A stretch of 64,000 bases of DNA, from assembly GCF_900112035.1 (NCBI RefSeq), contig NZ_FOKC01000011.1, forward strand, positions 84,543 to 148,542, in the 5' to 3' direction. Positions 1 to 9,642 of this stretch are shown here, one piece after another. Each line of letters opens with the position of its first letter. The first letter of the stretch is position 1. Position numbers and translations under genes: made by a program. The notes beneath the pieces were generated by a model. It was not told where the DNA came from. It did no database searches and worked only from the letters and a program-made list of their open reading frames with translations. Source of the DNA: Nocardioides alpinus. GTDB lineage: Bacteria > Actinomycetota > Actinomycetes > Propionibacteriales > Nocardioidaceae.

Positions 1-1256
1 ATCACGACCACGTCGTCGTCGACGGAGAAGTGCTTGGAGTGCAGGACGAACGGTGCCGGGTAGAGCTGGATCCGCACCCCCGCCTCCAGCAGCGCCTGGC
101 AGTACGAGCGCTGGGCGTGGTGGACCATGAACTGGTCGCCGACCGCGCTGACGAACAGCTCCACCTCGACACCGCGCTGGGCGGCGGTGGTGATGGCGTA
201 GAGCAACGACTCGTCCGGCACGAAGTAGGGGCTGGTGATGGAGAGGCGCCGCTTGGCGCCGTAGATCAGCGTGGTGAACATCCGGAGGTTGTTCTCGGTG
301 GTGAAGCCCGGTCCGCTCGGCACGACCTGGGCCACCACGTCGCCGTCGCCGGTGCGGGCAAGGGCGCTGTCCACCGTGTCCGCCAGGATCTCGTCGGTCT
401 CGCTGTACCAGTCGGAGAGGAACACCGCGTTGAGCTCGGCGACGACAGGCCCCTCGACCCTGGTGACCAGCTCGACCCAGGTCCGGCCGGCCTCCTGGTT
501 GGCCGGCTTGTTGTAGGACGGCTCGATGAGGTTCTGGGACCCGGCGAAGCCGATCAGACCGTCCACGACGAGGATCTTGCGGTGGTTGCGCAGGTCGGGG
601 CGCCGCCACTTCCCCTTCAGCAGCTCGAGGGGCATCATCGGGTGCCACTCGATCGTGGTCTCCCGCAGCCGTTCGAGCATGGTCCCGTAGACGGGGATGC
701 CGCGCGAGCCCAGGTGGTCGAAGAGCAGCCGGACCCGCACCCCGCGCTCGGTGGCCCGGACCAGCGCCTCGAAGAACGGCGCGGTCACCTCGTCCCAGGC
801 GCTGATGTAGAACTGCACGTGCACGAAGCGCTCGGCCGTCTCGACCGCCGCCGTCATCGCGGCGATGCTCGCGCCGTAGTCGGGGTAGAACCGGGCCCTG
901 TTGCCGCCCACCATCGGCAGAGCACCCAGCCGACGGTTGAGGACGGCGACGCCCGCGACGTAGGGGATGTCGGGGCGGTGCTCCCCGAGCTCGGCGATGT
1001 CCTGGGTCCGGGCGTGGATCTCGGCGTTCACCCGCACCTGCCGCTCACGCCGGTCCCGCTCGACGCGGTTGCTGCCCACGAACAGGAAGGCGAGGAGCCC
1101 GAAGAACGGGACGGCCAGCACGAGGATCAGCCAGGCCATCCCGGTGGACGGACGTCGGTTGCCCGGGATGATCCCGAGGGCCGCGACACAGACGCCGATC
1201 TGCACCATCACGAGCAGGACACCGATGATCGCCGGGAGTGATCCCAGCCGGTCCAC
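1..1256 (-). CDS. cls: Cardiolipin synthase / phospholipase D family protein (3' part off the window)
   Basis: The enzyme should join phosphatidyl groups to form cardiolipin at the cytoplasmic membrane. The translation opens with two hydrophobic segments (residues about 5-27 and 39-60), the usual N-terminus of bacterial cardiolipin synthases. Two PLD catalytic motifs of the HxKxxxxD type follow: NHRKILVVD in the first half and HSKHFSVDD just before the left edge of the window. Only the C-terminal tail is missing. The GTG start lies 4 nt beyond the stop of the small upstream gene, so translation is probably coupled and both genes share the promoter near 1533. The PLD fold and two-HKD layout are clear; the exact phospholipid product is inferred. 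Confidence 0.85.
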   Translation of the reverse strand, partial: MDRLGSLPAIIGVLLVMVQIGVCVAALGIIPGNRRPSTGMAWLILVLAVPFFGLLAFLFVGSNRVERDRRERQVRVNAEIHARTQDIAELGEHRPDIPYVAGVAVLNRRLGALPMVGGNRARFYPDYGASIAAMTAAVETAERFVHVQFYISAWDEVTAPFFEALVRATERGVRVRLLFDHLGSRGIPVYGTMLERLRETTIEWHPMMPLELLKGKWRRPDLRNHRKILVVDGLIGFAGSQNLIEPSYNKPANQEAGRTWVELVTRVEGPVVAELNAVFLSDWYSETDEILADTVDSALARTGDGDVVAQVVPSGPGFTTENNLRMFTTLIYGAKRRLSITSPYFVPDESLLYAITTAAQRGVEVELFVSAVGDQFMVHHAQRSYCQALLEAGVRIQLYPAPFVLHSKHFSVDDDVVV

Positions 1257-1259
1257 CCG

Positions 1260-1460
1260 CTACTCCGGGATCGTGAGCACGTCGACGATGGTCACACCCA
1301 TCGAGGCCAGATAGTTGATGACTCCCTGCAGCTCTTCCTGGTCGACCACCGTGCCGGTCAGGGTGGTCTGGACGTGCGAGACGCTCGACACCAGGTGAGG
1401 GAAGGCGCTGAGGAGCTCGTCGCTCACCTCGTCGTCCACTCGGATCATCACCTTGGCCAC
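1260..1460 (-). CDS. Small (66 aa) conserved protein, paralogue of the 36,341 gene
   Basis: A 66-residue soluble protein of unknown function. The start was taken as GTG at 1460 because GAGGAGG lies about 9 nt upstream; a longer in-frame reading to 1532 would run through the promoter. The C-terminal half (TTLTGTVVDQEELQGVINYL through VDVLTIPE) aligns without gaps with the C-terminus of the small protein at 36105-36341, sharing the pattern D-x3-L-x-G-V then a G-[VI]-x-[VI]-[VI] strand and a final Pro-acid. Both genes sit under the same 17-bp palindrome, which supports a common role. It is cotranscribed with cls. No catalytic motif is visible. Confidence 0.75.
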   Translation of the reverse strand: MAKVMIRVDDEVSDELLSAFPHLVSSVSHVQTTLTGTVVDQEELQGVINYLASMGVTIVDVLTIPE

Positions 1461-1532
1461 TGTCGTGCGCCTCCTCGCCGTCCGGGACGGCCGCCCGGTG
1501 CTCGACAGTAGGACGCCCGGCGCCGCCGGCAC

Positions 1533-1549
1533 TCACCCGAATCGGTGGA
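1533..1549. promoter_or_regulatory. Palindrome site a (TCACCCG-N3-CGGGTGA family), divergent
   Basis: TCACCCGAATCGGTGGA; the right arm matches the consensus at 5 of 7 bases, the weakest copy. On the minus strand TACTGT (1510-1505) begins 22 nt away and fits a -10 for the small gene plus cls. On the plus strand CAGGGT (1572-1577) also begins 22 nt away and could serve the DUF1269 gene. The site may therefore act in both directions. Confidence 0.6.
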
Positions 1550-1604
1550 TCGCCCGGGCGCTCCTCCGACACAGGGTGAGGAGACCCGAGGACGAGGACC
1601 ACCC

Positions 1605-2093
1605 GTGACCACCCTGACCGTCTGGACGTTCGACACCGCAGAGGGTGCAGCAGCTGCCGCCCGGGCGCTCGAGGTGCTCGCCACCGAGCAGGCGCTCGTC
1701 CTCCAGGACGCCGCCCAGGTCCACTGGCCCGAGGGGGAAGGCAAGCCGAGGACCCGGCAGCTCGACGCCCTGGCCGGTCCGCTCGCCCTGGACGGTGCCT
1801 TCTGGGGCATGCTGTTCGGACTCGTCTTCTTCATGCCACTCCTCGGTGCGGCCATCGGAGCCGCCTCGGGCGCCGTGTCCGGAACCCTTGCCGCCGTCGG
1901 CATCGACGACCTGTTCATCAACCGCGTACGCGACGGCCTCACCCCGGGGACCTCGGCGCTGTTCCTGCTGGCGTCCGACGCCGCGGTGGACCGGGTGCGC
2001 GATGCTTTCGCCGGTGGCGATCCCGCCGAGCTGGTTGCCACCACCCTCGATGACGAGCAGGAGCGGGCAGTGCGGCAGGTGTTCACCCACTGA
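1605..2093 (+). CDS. DUF1269-type protein with glycine-rich membrane segment (copy 1)
   Basis: A 162-residue protein of the DUF1269 type, function unknown. The start is GTG at 1605, preceded by GAGGA; it begins TTLTVWTFDT, which parallels PTLTVWRYDT in the second copy at 12423. An N-terminal alpha/beta part is followed by a hydrophobic Gly/Ala segment (residues about 65-100) resembling a glycine-zipper hairpin, and then a second alpha/beta part with a HTH-free C-terminus. The family is often found with SHOCT, DUF6325 and HdeD genes in actinobacteria, as here. It is divergent from the cls operon and shares palindrome a. A role at the membrane under stress is inferred, not shown. Confidence 0.8.
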   Translation: MTTLTVWTFDTAEGAAAAARALEVLATEQALVLQDAAQVHWPEGEGKPRTRQLDALAGPLALDGAFWGMLFGLVFFMPLLGAAIGAASGAVSGTLAAVGIDDLFINRVRDGLTPGTSALFLLASDAAVDRVRDAFAGGDPAELVATTLDDEQERAVRQVFTH

Positions 2094-2120
2094 GACCGCT
2101 GGTCTGAACCACCCGGCCCA

Positions 2121-2137
2121 TCACCCGCGCAGGGTGA
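2121..2137 (+). promoter_or_regulatory. Palindrome site b upstream of the first MalT-like regulator
   Basis: TCACCCGCGCAGGGTGA. A good actinobacterial -10, TAGCGT, lies at 2160-2165, 22 nt downstream. The regulator starts at GTG 2245, leaving a leader of about 70 nt. If this regulator binds the palindrome, the site makes it autoregulatory. Confidence 0.75.
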
Positions 2138-2244
2138 CGCGATCGGGGTGTGGAGTGGCTAGCGTGACCCGAGAAGCTGCTGGGGGCACCCAATTGGGAG
2201 GACCGGGTCGCCAGGGAGGCCAGTGGTCGTAGTGAGGGAGCGGC

Positions 2245-4950
2245 GTGACGGCAACCGAGGGATTGTCCGACACCACGACATCCGGCGCGCCGCCGGTGCC
2301 CGCGCCCGCCGAACGGCGCGACGACGACGGGGCACGCCGCTCGCCCGTGCCGGGAGCACCGTGGCTGCCGAAGCACTTCGTCCCGCGCCCCCTGCTCTGG
2401 AGCCTGCTCGACGAGGCCACGGAGCACCCCGTCACCGTGGTCGTGGCTCCTGCGGGTGCCGGAAAGACACTCGGCGTCGCCGGCTGGCTCGCCGCCTCGT
2501 CGCCCACGATCACCCCACGATGGTTCTCGGCCACGAGGAACACTCCCGTCGAGCTCCTCGAGGAGGTCCTCGACCAGGCCTCTGAACGGGCCGGGCCCGT
2601 GCCGCAGCTCGTCGTGGTCGACGACGCCCACCTGCTGCCGGCGGCCTGCGTCCGCATCATCAACCATCGACTGACCCACTCCCCCGACAGCGTGCGCCTC
2701 ATCCTCCTGGGGCGGTGGGACCTCGCCATCGACCGATTGGTCCCGGAGCTGCTTGGTCATCTGACCGTCCTGCGCGGCGACGTGCTCCGGCTGACCGCCG
2801 AGGAGGCCGAGTCGCTCGCCGGCATGCACGCTCCCGGCGCCCGCCCCGAGGTCCTCGCGGCAGTGGTCCGGCGCGCGGACGGCTGGTGTGCCGCGCTGGT
2901 GCTCGCCGCGCGGGCCAGCAAGACGCTGCGCCACGCGGCAGACCTGGAGCTCCTCGGCACGTCCGGGGGACCGATCGCCGACCTCGTCGCGGGCGAGGTG
3001 TTCGTGGGGCTGCGGCCCCAGGAGCGTCACCTGCTGCTGTGCGTGGCGGGTGAGCCCGACCTCACCGAGGAGACGGCCCGCCACCTCACCCGGGACGCAC
3101 GCGCCGGGGAGGCCCTGCGCGCCCTGGAGTCCACCGGGCTCCTCGTCAGCCGGGTCTCGACGGGCCCCGGTCCCGACGGTGGGGGCGACCCCGAGCACTA
3201 CCGCATCCACCCGCTCCTGCTCGAGGTCGTGCGCCGCCGCATGGTCGCCGGCGGCGTCGACGTGCAGCAGGCGGTCGGCACGATCCTGCGAGCGACCCGG
3301 CTCGACCTGTCCAGGGGTCGCACGCAGGTGGCCCTGCGGCGCTTCGTCGCACTCGGCCGGCTCGACGAGGCCGCCGACGTTCTCGTCGAGCAGGGTCCGC
3401 GGCTCCTGGCCCACGGACCGGACGACCACGTGTCCTCCTTCGTGCGACAGGCCGGGCCAGCCCTTGAGGACCATCCCGACACCTGGGGGCTCCTGGCGCT
3501 CGCCCGCTGGTCCGCCGGTGACGACGACGGGGGCCGGCACTGGGCCGATCGGTTCCTCCGCCGCGTGGGCACCCACACCAGTGCGGTCTCGAGCCTCCAG
3601 CTGCACACGGTCCGGCTGCACCGCGCGCGGAGCACCGGCGAGCACGCCGACGAGCTGGTCACGGCGGCGCTCGACGACGTGCGACGTGCGGGTGAGGCCC
3701 CGGTCCACGACCCCTATCTCGCCCTCGCCCTGCTCCAGGTCGGCGTGGCGGAGAACTGGCTCGGCCGGTTGCGTGACGCAGAGGCGCACCTGAGCGAGGC
3801 GGTGACCGTCGGGCGCGCCGAGGGGTTGGTGGCGACGACCGCCGAGGCACTGACCCACCTCGCGCTCACCCAGGTCATGCTCGGCCGCGAGCAGGCTGCC
3901 CTGGAGCTGGCCGAGGAGGCCATCGACCTGGTCGAGCAGCACCCCGGCACCAGCCACGTGGCGCGGACCCGTGCCGACCTGGTCCGGATGCTGGTGTGGT
4001 TCGGCACGCACCCGCTGACCCCCGCGCCCGGACGCAAGCGGGACGCAGGTCGTGCGACCTATCCGGACGTGGACCCCCTGACCTTCCGGCTGCCCGACGA
4101 GCCGGACGACCTCACCAGCCGGTTCTGGTGGCAGATCATGCATGCCCGGCTCACCCTCCTGGAGGGATCGGTGTCAGGCGCGCTGCGGAGCCTGGACGCG
4201 CTGTCGCCGGCAGCGCAGCAGCCCGAGCACCTGCGCGTCAGCGCCCTCATGGAACGGGCCGGCCTCGCGGTCATCACGTCCAACAAGGACGCCCTGCGCG
4301 CCATCGACCAGGCGCTCGCCGAGTCCGACGCCGAGGCGGAGCGTTGCTGGGTGCGAGGTGCCAGCGCCGACATCGAGGGCGACCTGCCCGCTGCCGCCGC
4401 CCACTACCTCGACGCCGCCGAGCAGGCGCACCGCGCGCAACCTCCGACCGCCGTGCTGGCGCTGACGTGCGCCGCGCAGCTCGTGCACTACCTCGGCGAC
4501 CCGGTGGCTGCCCACGCTCTCATCACCCGCGCCTCCGAGGCCGCCGAGACCCGACGGCTGGGCAGCCCGTTCCTGGGCTGGAGCCGCCACGGGACCCGCG
4601 TCGGCCAGCTGCTCGCGTCGGTGCCGGACACCGATGGATCGGGATGGCGGACCGAGCTGCGTGGGGCGTGCGCGGACCGGGCAGGGGTGGCCACCCTCTT
4701 CGCGACGACGGTCGCCACCGCCCGCGAGCTGGCGACGGTCGAGGACGACCGCGTCATGCCGACGCTCAGCCCACGCGAGCTCGAGGTGCTCCAGGAGCTC
4801 GCCCGCGGCTCGACCTACGGCGACGCAGCGGCCAATCTCTACCTCAGCGAGAACACGATCAAGACCCACGTGTCCAGCCTCTACACCAAGCTGTCCGTGA
4901 GCCGTCGCAGCGAAGCGCTGGCCGTGGCACGCAAGCTCCACCTGATCTGA
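2245..4950 (+). CDS. Large LuxR/MalT-like (LAL-type) transcriptional regulator 1
   Basis: A 901-residue ATP-dependent regulator. Residues 69-75 (PAGAGKT) are a Walker A motif and VVVDDAH at about 123-129 is Walker B. A long alpha-helical middle rich in Ala, Leu and Glu looks like TPR-type sensor repeats, and residues about 841-901 form a GerE/LuxR DNA-binding domain (LSPRELEVLQELA, then SENTIKTHVSSLYTKL). Size and order match the LAL/MalT family, in which ligand and ATP binding drive oligomerisation and promoter activation. GTG 2245 was chosen because GAGGGAG lies just upstream. It carries its own palindrome b and sits next to most of the other palindrome-bearing genes, so it is a leading candidate for their activator. 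The ligand is unknown. Confidence 0.9.
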   Translation: MTATEGLSDTTTSGAPPVPAPAERRDDDGARRSPVPGAPWLPKHFVPRPLLWSLLDEATEHPVTVVVAPAGAGKTLGVAGWLAASSPTITPRWFSATRNTPVELLEEVLDQASERAGPVPQLVVVDDAHLLPAACVRIINHRLTHSPDSVRLILLGRWDLAIDRLVPELLGHLTVLRGDVLRLTAEEAESLAGMHAPGARPEVLAAVVRRADGWCAALVLAARASKTLRHAADLELLGTSGGPIADLVAGEVFVGLRPQERHLLLCVAGEPDLTEETARHLTRDARAGEALRALESTGLLVSRVSTGPGPDGGGDPEHYRIHPLLLEVVRRRMVAGGVDVQQAVGTILRATRLDLSRGRTQVALRRFVALGRLDEAADVLVEQGPRLLAHGPDDHVSSFVRQAGPALEDHPDTWGLLALARWSAGDDDGGRHWADRFLRRVGTHTSAVSSLQLHTVRLHRARSTGEHADELVTAALDDVRRAGEAPVHDPYLALALLQVGVAENWLGRLRDAEAHLSEAVTVGRAEGLVATTAEALTHLALTQVMLGREQAALELAEEAIDLVEQHPGTSHVARTRADLVRMLVWFGTHPLTPAPGRKRDAGRATYPDVDPLTFRLPDEPDDLTSRFWWQIMHARLTLLEGSVSGALRSLDALSPAAQQPEHLRVSALMERAGLAVITSNKDALRAIDQALAESDAEAERCWVRGASADIEGDLPAAAAHYLDAAEQAHRAQPPTAVLALTCAAQLVHYLGDPVAAHALITRASEAAETRRLGSPFLGWSRHGTRVGQLLASVPDTDGSGWRTELRGACADRAGVATLFATTVATARELATVEDDRVMPTLSPRELEVLQELARGSTYGDAAANLYLSENTIKTHVSSLYTKLSVSRRSEALAVARKLHLI

Positions 4951-4957
4951 AGTCGGG

Positions 4958-5890
4958 TCAGGAGCTCAGTCGCTTGAAGACCGTCTCCCAGTCGCGCGCC
5001 ATGCTGACGACGGTCCAGCCCGCTCGCGCGGCCACGTCCAGGATCAGCTCGGGTTCCTGGACGCTCTCCGCGGAGCTCACGTAGGCGAACTCGCGTACGT
5101 CGTCGTCGTGGTCGACGAGCAGCGCGAGCGTCGGACCTTCGCCTGCAGCCGTCCACTCCAGCATCTCCCGATCGCCGCCGGAGTTCCCGGCGGCGAGCAC
5201 CGGCCGACGACCCAGGTGCGTCTGGATGTGGGAGACCTTCGCGGCGCCCTCGTTGACGACTCCACTGACGCGCGCGGTCCGGTGCAGCACGGGTCGTACC
5301 CGACCACCTGCGCCCGCCGCCTCGGCGACGTAGTCGTAGTCCACCAGTGACCCGACCACCGCCTCCGGCGGGACGCCGTAGAGGTCGTGGCTGACCGCGC
5401 GCACGAACTCGGCCCCGCCGCCGGTGACGATGCAGACGGTGAAGTCCAGCGCGCGCAACGCGGCGACCAGCTCGAGCATCGGGACGTACGTCGTCGAACG
5501 CACGGGACAGCCGAGAGTGGCGTGCTCGGCTCGGTCCATGAACGCACGCACCTGGGCGGTGAAGTGCTCAGGACTCACTCCTTCGAAGATCCCGAGGAGG
5601 GCGAGCGCGATGCGCTCGAGGCCCATCTCGCCCATCGTCGCCCGGTCGCCGGCCAGGACTGCCGCCAGCTCGGGCACCCCCGCCAGGGCCGGGTCGTCGG
5701 CCCGGCTGCGCAGGACGTCGACGAAGAAGTCGAGCTGGACGTAGGTCGGTCGCTCGCACCACAGGGTGCCGTCATTGTCGAAGCACGCGACGCGATCACG
5801 CGGCGCGATCCCGGGCGCGGCGGCCAGGAACGCCAGCACCGCGTCCCGGGTCCGTCCGGGACGCCAGGACGGCAACCGGTCGTCGCTCAT
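4958..5890 (-). CDS. HAD-superfamily phosphatase (phosphoserine-phosphatase-like)
   Basis: A 310-residue predicted cytoplasmic phosphohydrolase. The HAD nucleophile motif is FDNDGT (residues about 37-42), with an all-alpha cap after it, a TGGG motif II region near CIVTGGG, and the acidic motif IV AAGNSGGDREML. The ATG at 5890 overlaps the stop of the formylglycine-generating enzyme by 4 nt (ATGA), making it the third gene of a sulfatase-FGE-HAD operon. It converges with the regulator at 2245 with only 7 nt between stops. The substrate is unknown; a role in handling phosphate or sulfate esters released with the sulfatase is inference from the operon alone. Confidence 0.85.
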   Translation of the reverse strand: MSDDRLPSWRPGRTRDAVLAFLAAAPGIAPRDRVACFDNDGTLWCERPTYVQLDFFVDVLRSRADDPALAGVPELAAVLAGDRATMGEMGLERIALALLGIFEGVSPEHFTAQVRAFMDRAEHATLGCPVRSTTYVPMLELVAALRALDFTVCIVTGGGAEFVRAVSHDLYGVPPEAVVGSLVDYDYVAEAAGAGGRVRPVLHRTARVSGVVNEGAAKVSHIQTHLGRRPVLAAGNSGGDREMLEWTAAGEGPTLALLVDHDDDVREFAYVSSAESVQEPELILDVAARAGWTVVSMARDWETVFKRLSS

Positions 5891-6825
5891 GCGGGTGGCG
5901 CCTCGGTCGGGGGCCGACGTACGCACCGAAAGCCCTGGTGGCTCGTGCCCGTGTCGACCATCTGCGGCCGCCGGGCGGCCGGACGGTAGCGCAGGCAGTA
6001 GGAGTCGGCGCACAGGTGCGAGCCCCCCTTCACCACCTTGCGCGGGATCGCGAACTGCGGCTGGGCGGGGTCGAAGCTCTGCTCGCGCACGCCGGGGCGC
6101 GGGTTGGACGGGATGCAGCACGGCTTGTCGGCGTCCGCCGGATGAGCCTCGGTCCACCAGTCGTCGGTCCACTCCCAGACGTTGCCGGCCATGTCGAAGA
6201 GCCCGTAGCCGTTGGCGGGGAAGCTGCCGACCGGCGCCGTGCGCAGGAACCCGCTCTCACCGCTGCTGCGCCAGGGGAAGTCCGGGCCGTCCCAGGTGTT
6301 CGCCATGATCCTGCCGTCGGGCCGGGCCACGTCGCCCCACGTGTACGCCGTCCCTTCGAGCCCTCCGCGTGCGGCGTACTCCCACTCGGCCTCGGTCGGC
6401 AGTGACGCCCCGGCCCACGCGGCGTACGCCGACGCGTCCTCGTGCGAGACGTGCACGACCGGGTGGTCGAGCAGCTTGTCGATCGAGCTCCTCGAGCCGT
6501 GGGGGTGGTGCCAGCACGCACCCGGCTTCCAGCGCCACCACTGGCTGAGGTGGCGCAGGTCGACCGGACCACGGGTCGGCACGAAGACCATCGATCCGGG
6601 CTGCAGGTTCTCGGCGGGCGCGGCCGGGTAGTCGGCAGGGTCGAGGTCGCGCTCGGCGACGGTGACGTAGCCGGTGGCGTCCACGAAGGTCGCGAACTCG
6701 GCGTTGGTCACCGCGGTCGTATCGATCGAGAAGGCGTCGACCCGCACCCGGTGGGTGGGCGCCTCCTCGGCGTAGTGGTCGTCGGAGCCCATGGTGAACG
6801 TGCCACCGGGCAGGTCGACGGCCAC
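5887..6825 (-). CDS. Formylglycine-generating enzyme (sulfatase-modifying factor)
   Basis: A 312-residue FGE-sulfatase domain protein that oxidises the active-site cysteine of type I sulfatases to formylglycine. It starts with the family signature GGTFTMGS and carries PTEAEWEYAARGG, NVWEWTDDWW and GGSHLCADSYCLRYRP. The two cysteines of CADSYC match in spacing the copper-binding pair of aerobic FGEs, so the enzyme looks catalytically complete. The GTG start at 6825 follows the sulfatase stop by one base and its own stop overlaps the HAD start, so enzyme and substrate are made from one transcript. The enzyme acts cytosolically before any export. Confidence 0.93.
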   Translation of the reverse strand: MAVDLPGGTFTMGSDDHYAEEAPTHRVRVDAFSIDTTAVTNAEFATFVDATGYVTVAERDLDPADYPAAPAENLQPGSMVFVPTRGPVDLRHLSQWWRWKPGACWHHPHGSRSSIDKLLDHPVVHVSHEDASAYAAWAGASLPTEAEWEYAARGGLEGTAYTWGDVARPDGRIMANTWDGPDFPWRSSGESGFLRTAPVGSFPANGYGLFDMAGNVWEWTDDWWTEAHPADADKPCCIPSNPRPGVREQSFDPAQPQFAIPRKVVKGGSHLCADSYCLRYRPAARRPQMVDTGTSHQGFRCVRRPPTEAPPA

Positions 6826-6826
6826 C

Positions 6827-8326
6827 TCAGCTGCTCCCGACGCCGGCCTTCAGCTTCTCCATGACCTTCTCCAGGCTGAAGCTGGCCGGCTCCTGGCGCG
6901 GGGGGAACTGCGCGAGGGTCTGCAGCATCCGGGCGACGTAGGTCTGCGCCGGGACGAAGAGCCAGACGCGGTCCAGCACCCAGTCGAAGTAGGTGTTGGA
7001 GGTGATGTCGGCCCGCTCGTAGGGGTCGGTCCTCAGGTTGAAGAGCTTGGGGAAGCGGAGCTCGGTGAAGGGCTCCTGCCAGATTCCGAGGGTCCCCGTG
7101 ACCCGCTGCTCGAGGAAGACGAACTTCCAGTTGTCGTAGCGCAGGGCCGCGAGGTCGCCGTCGTCGGAGACGTAGAAGAAGTGCTTGCGCGGACTCTCGT
7201 CAGTGGCGCCGGTGAGGTAGTCGAGCTGGTTGTGCCCGTCGAGGTGCACCCGGTAGCTCGCGCCGTCGAGGTCGGTGCCCGCCCTGAGCCGGTCGGCGAT
7301 GTCGGTGTCGCCAGCAGCGGCGAGCAGGGTGACGAACCAGTCGTTGTGGCTGACGATCCCGTTGAGCACCTGGCCCTCGGGGATCCGTCCGGGCCAGCGG
7401 ATCATCGCCGGCACCCGGTAGGCGCCCTCCCAGTTGGAGTTCTTCTCGCTGCGGAACGGGGTCATGCCGGCGTCGGGCCAGCTGTTCAGGTGCGGACCGT
7501 TGTCCGTGGAGTACATGACGATCGTGTCGTCGGCGAGGCCCTGCTCGTCGAGCCAGTCGAGCACCGACCCGACCAGCTCGTCGTGGTCGCACATCGTGTC
7601 GTGGTACTCCGACTGCCAGCGCCCCGCCCTTCCCTTGCTGCCGTCCTTGATGTGCGTGCGGAAGTGCATGTGGGTGGTGTTGAGCCACACGAAGAACGGC
7701 GTGTCCGCCTCGTTCGCGTCGCCCATGAACCGCAGCGCCTCGGGCACGATCTCGTCGTCGATGGTCTTCATCCGCTCCTGGGTGAGCGGCCCGGTGTCCT
7801 CGATGCGTTGGGTGCCGTCCTCGTTGGCCCACGAGTGGATGACGCCCCGCGGCCCGAAGTTCTTGCGGAAGTCGGGGAAGTCCTCCTCGGTGGGGTAGTC
7901 GTCGAGCTCCGGCTCCTCCTCGGCGTTGAGGTGGTAGAGGTTGCCGAAGAACTCGTCGAAGCCGTGCGCCGTCGGCAGGAACTCGTCGCGGTCGCCGAAG
8001 TGGTTCTTGCCGAACTGTCCCGTGGCGTAGCCGAGGTTCTTCAGCGCCGTCGCGATGGTCGGATCCTCGTCCCGCAGGCCGATGTCCGCACCCGGCATGC
8101 CGACCTTGGTCAGACCGGTGCGGTAGGGGTTCTGCCCGGTGATGAAAGCGGCCCGGCCCGCCGTGCAGCTCTGCTCGCCGTAGTAGTCGGTGAAGCGGGC
8201 GCCCTCGGCGGCGATCCGGTCGATGTGGGGCGTGCGGTAGCCCATCAGGCCGTCGCTGTAGCAGCTCAGGTTGCTGATGCCGATGTCGTCGCCCCAGATG
8301 ATGAGGATGTTGGGAGCCTTCGCCAC
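6827..8326 (-). CDS. Type I arylsulfatase with a CTAGR active-site motif
   Basis: A 499-residue sulfatase that should hydrolyse a sulfate ester. NILIIWGDDIG (residues about 6-16) supplies the metal-binding aspartates and SCTAGRAAF is the formylglycine site; the canonical motif is CxPxR, so alanine replaces proline here. STDNGPH supplies the second Asp-Asn metal pair. No signal peptide is visible, so it is cytosolic or exported by an unusual route. The start was set at GTG 8326 because AGGAGG precedes it; the longer reading to 8359 would run into the promoter. It heads the operon with its FGE and a HAD phosphatase and is driven from palindrome c. Confidence 0.92.
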   Translation of the reverse strand: MAKAPNILIIWGDDIGISNLSCYSDGLMGYRTPHIDRIAAEGARFTDYYGEQSCTAGRAAFITGQNPYRTGLTKVGMPGADIGLRDEDPTIATALKNLGYATGQFGKNHFGDRDEFLPTAHGFDEFFGNLYHLNAEEEPELDDYPTEEDFPDFRKNFGPRGVIHSWANEDGTQRIEDTGPLTQERMKTIDDEIVPEALRFMGDANEADTPFFVWLNTTHMHFRTHIKDGSKGRAGRWQSEYHDTMCDHDELVGSVLDWLDEQGLADDTIVMYSTDNGPHLNSWPDAGMTPFRSEKNSNWEGAYRVPAMIRWPGRIPEGQVLNGIVSHNDWFVTLLAAAGDTDIADRLRAGTDLDGASYRVHLDGHNQLDYLTGATDESPRKHFFYVSDDGDLAALRYDNWKFVFLEQRVTGTLGIWQEPFTELRFPKLFNLRTDPYERADITSNTYFDWVLDRVWLFVPAQTYVARMLQTLAQFPPRQEPASFSLEKVMEKLKAGVGSS

Positions 8327-8404
8327 GGGAGCCTCCTGGACTCGATGACCGGACCGCACGGCACCGGGTGCCCGTCACGCTAGGTCTGCGCCTCGGCGCG
8401 GTCT

Positions 8405-8421
8405 TCACCTGATGAGGGTGA
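8405..8421 (-). promoter_or_regulatory. Palindrome site c upstream of the sulfatase-FGE-HAD operon
   Basis: Read on the minus strand it is TCACCCTCATCAGGTGA, and TAGCGT at 8382-8377 begins 22 nt downstream, the same hexamer as at site b. The operon's first start is about 50 nt further on. It lies just past the stop of the AI-2E gene (8428). Confidence 0.75.
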
Positions 8422-8427
8422 TCGCGA

Positions 8428-9540
<1,113 letters not shown>

Positions 9541-9616
9541 GGTCACCTCGGAGTGTGCCGGGAGCCTCGTGGGCCGCTTGCGTCGTCCAGTGTCGATGGA
9601 CCGGCGCCCCGGCACG

Positions 9617-9633
9617 TCACCCGAGTCAGGTGA
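9617..9633 (-). promoter_or_regulatory. Palindrome site d upstream of the AI-2E transporter
   Basis: TCACCCGAGTCAGGTGA on the plus strand. On the minus strand GACACT (9594-9589) begins 22 nt past the palindrome, and the AI-2E start is at 9540. It lies just beyond the stop of the HdeD gene (9643). Confidence 0.7.
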
Positions 9634-9642
9634 CTGACGGAC

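Noticed and set aside
2083..4143. Very long open frame antisense to the first regulator, and similar frames opposite many genes
   Set aside because: Their translations are Arg/Gly/Pro/Ala-rich with no motif. Such frames are expected in GC-rich third positions of the opposite strand.
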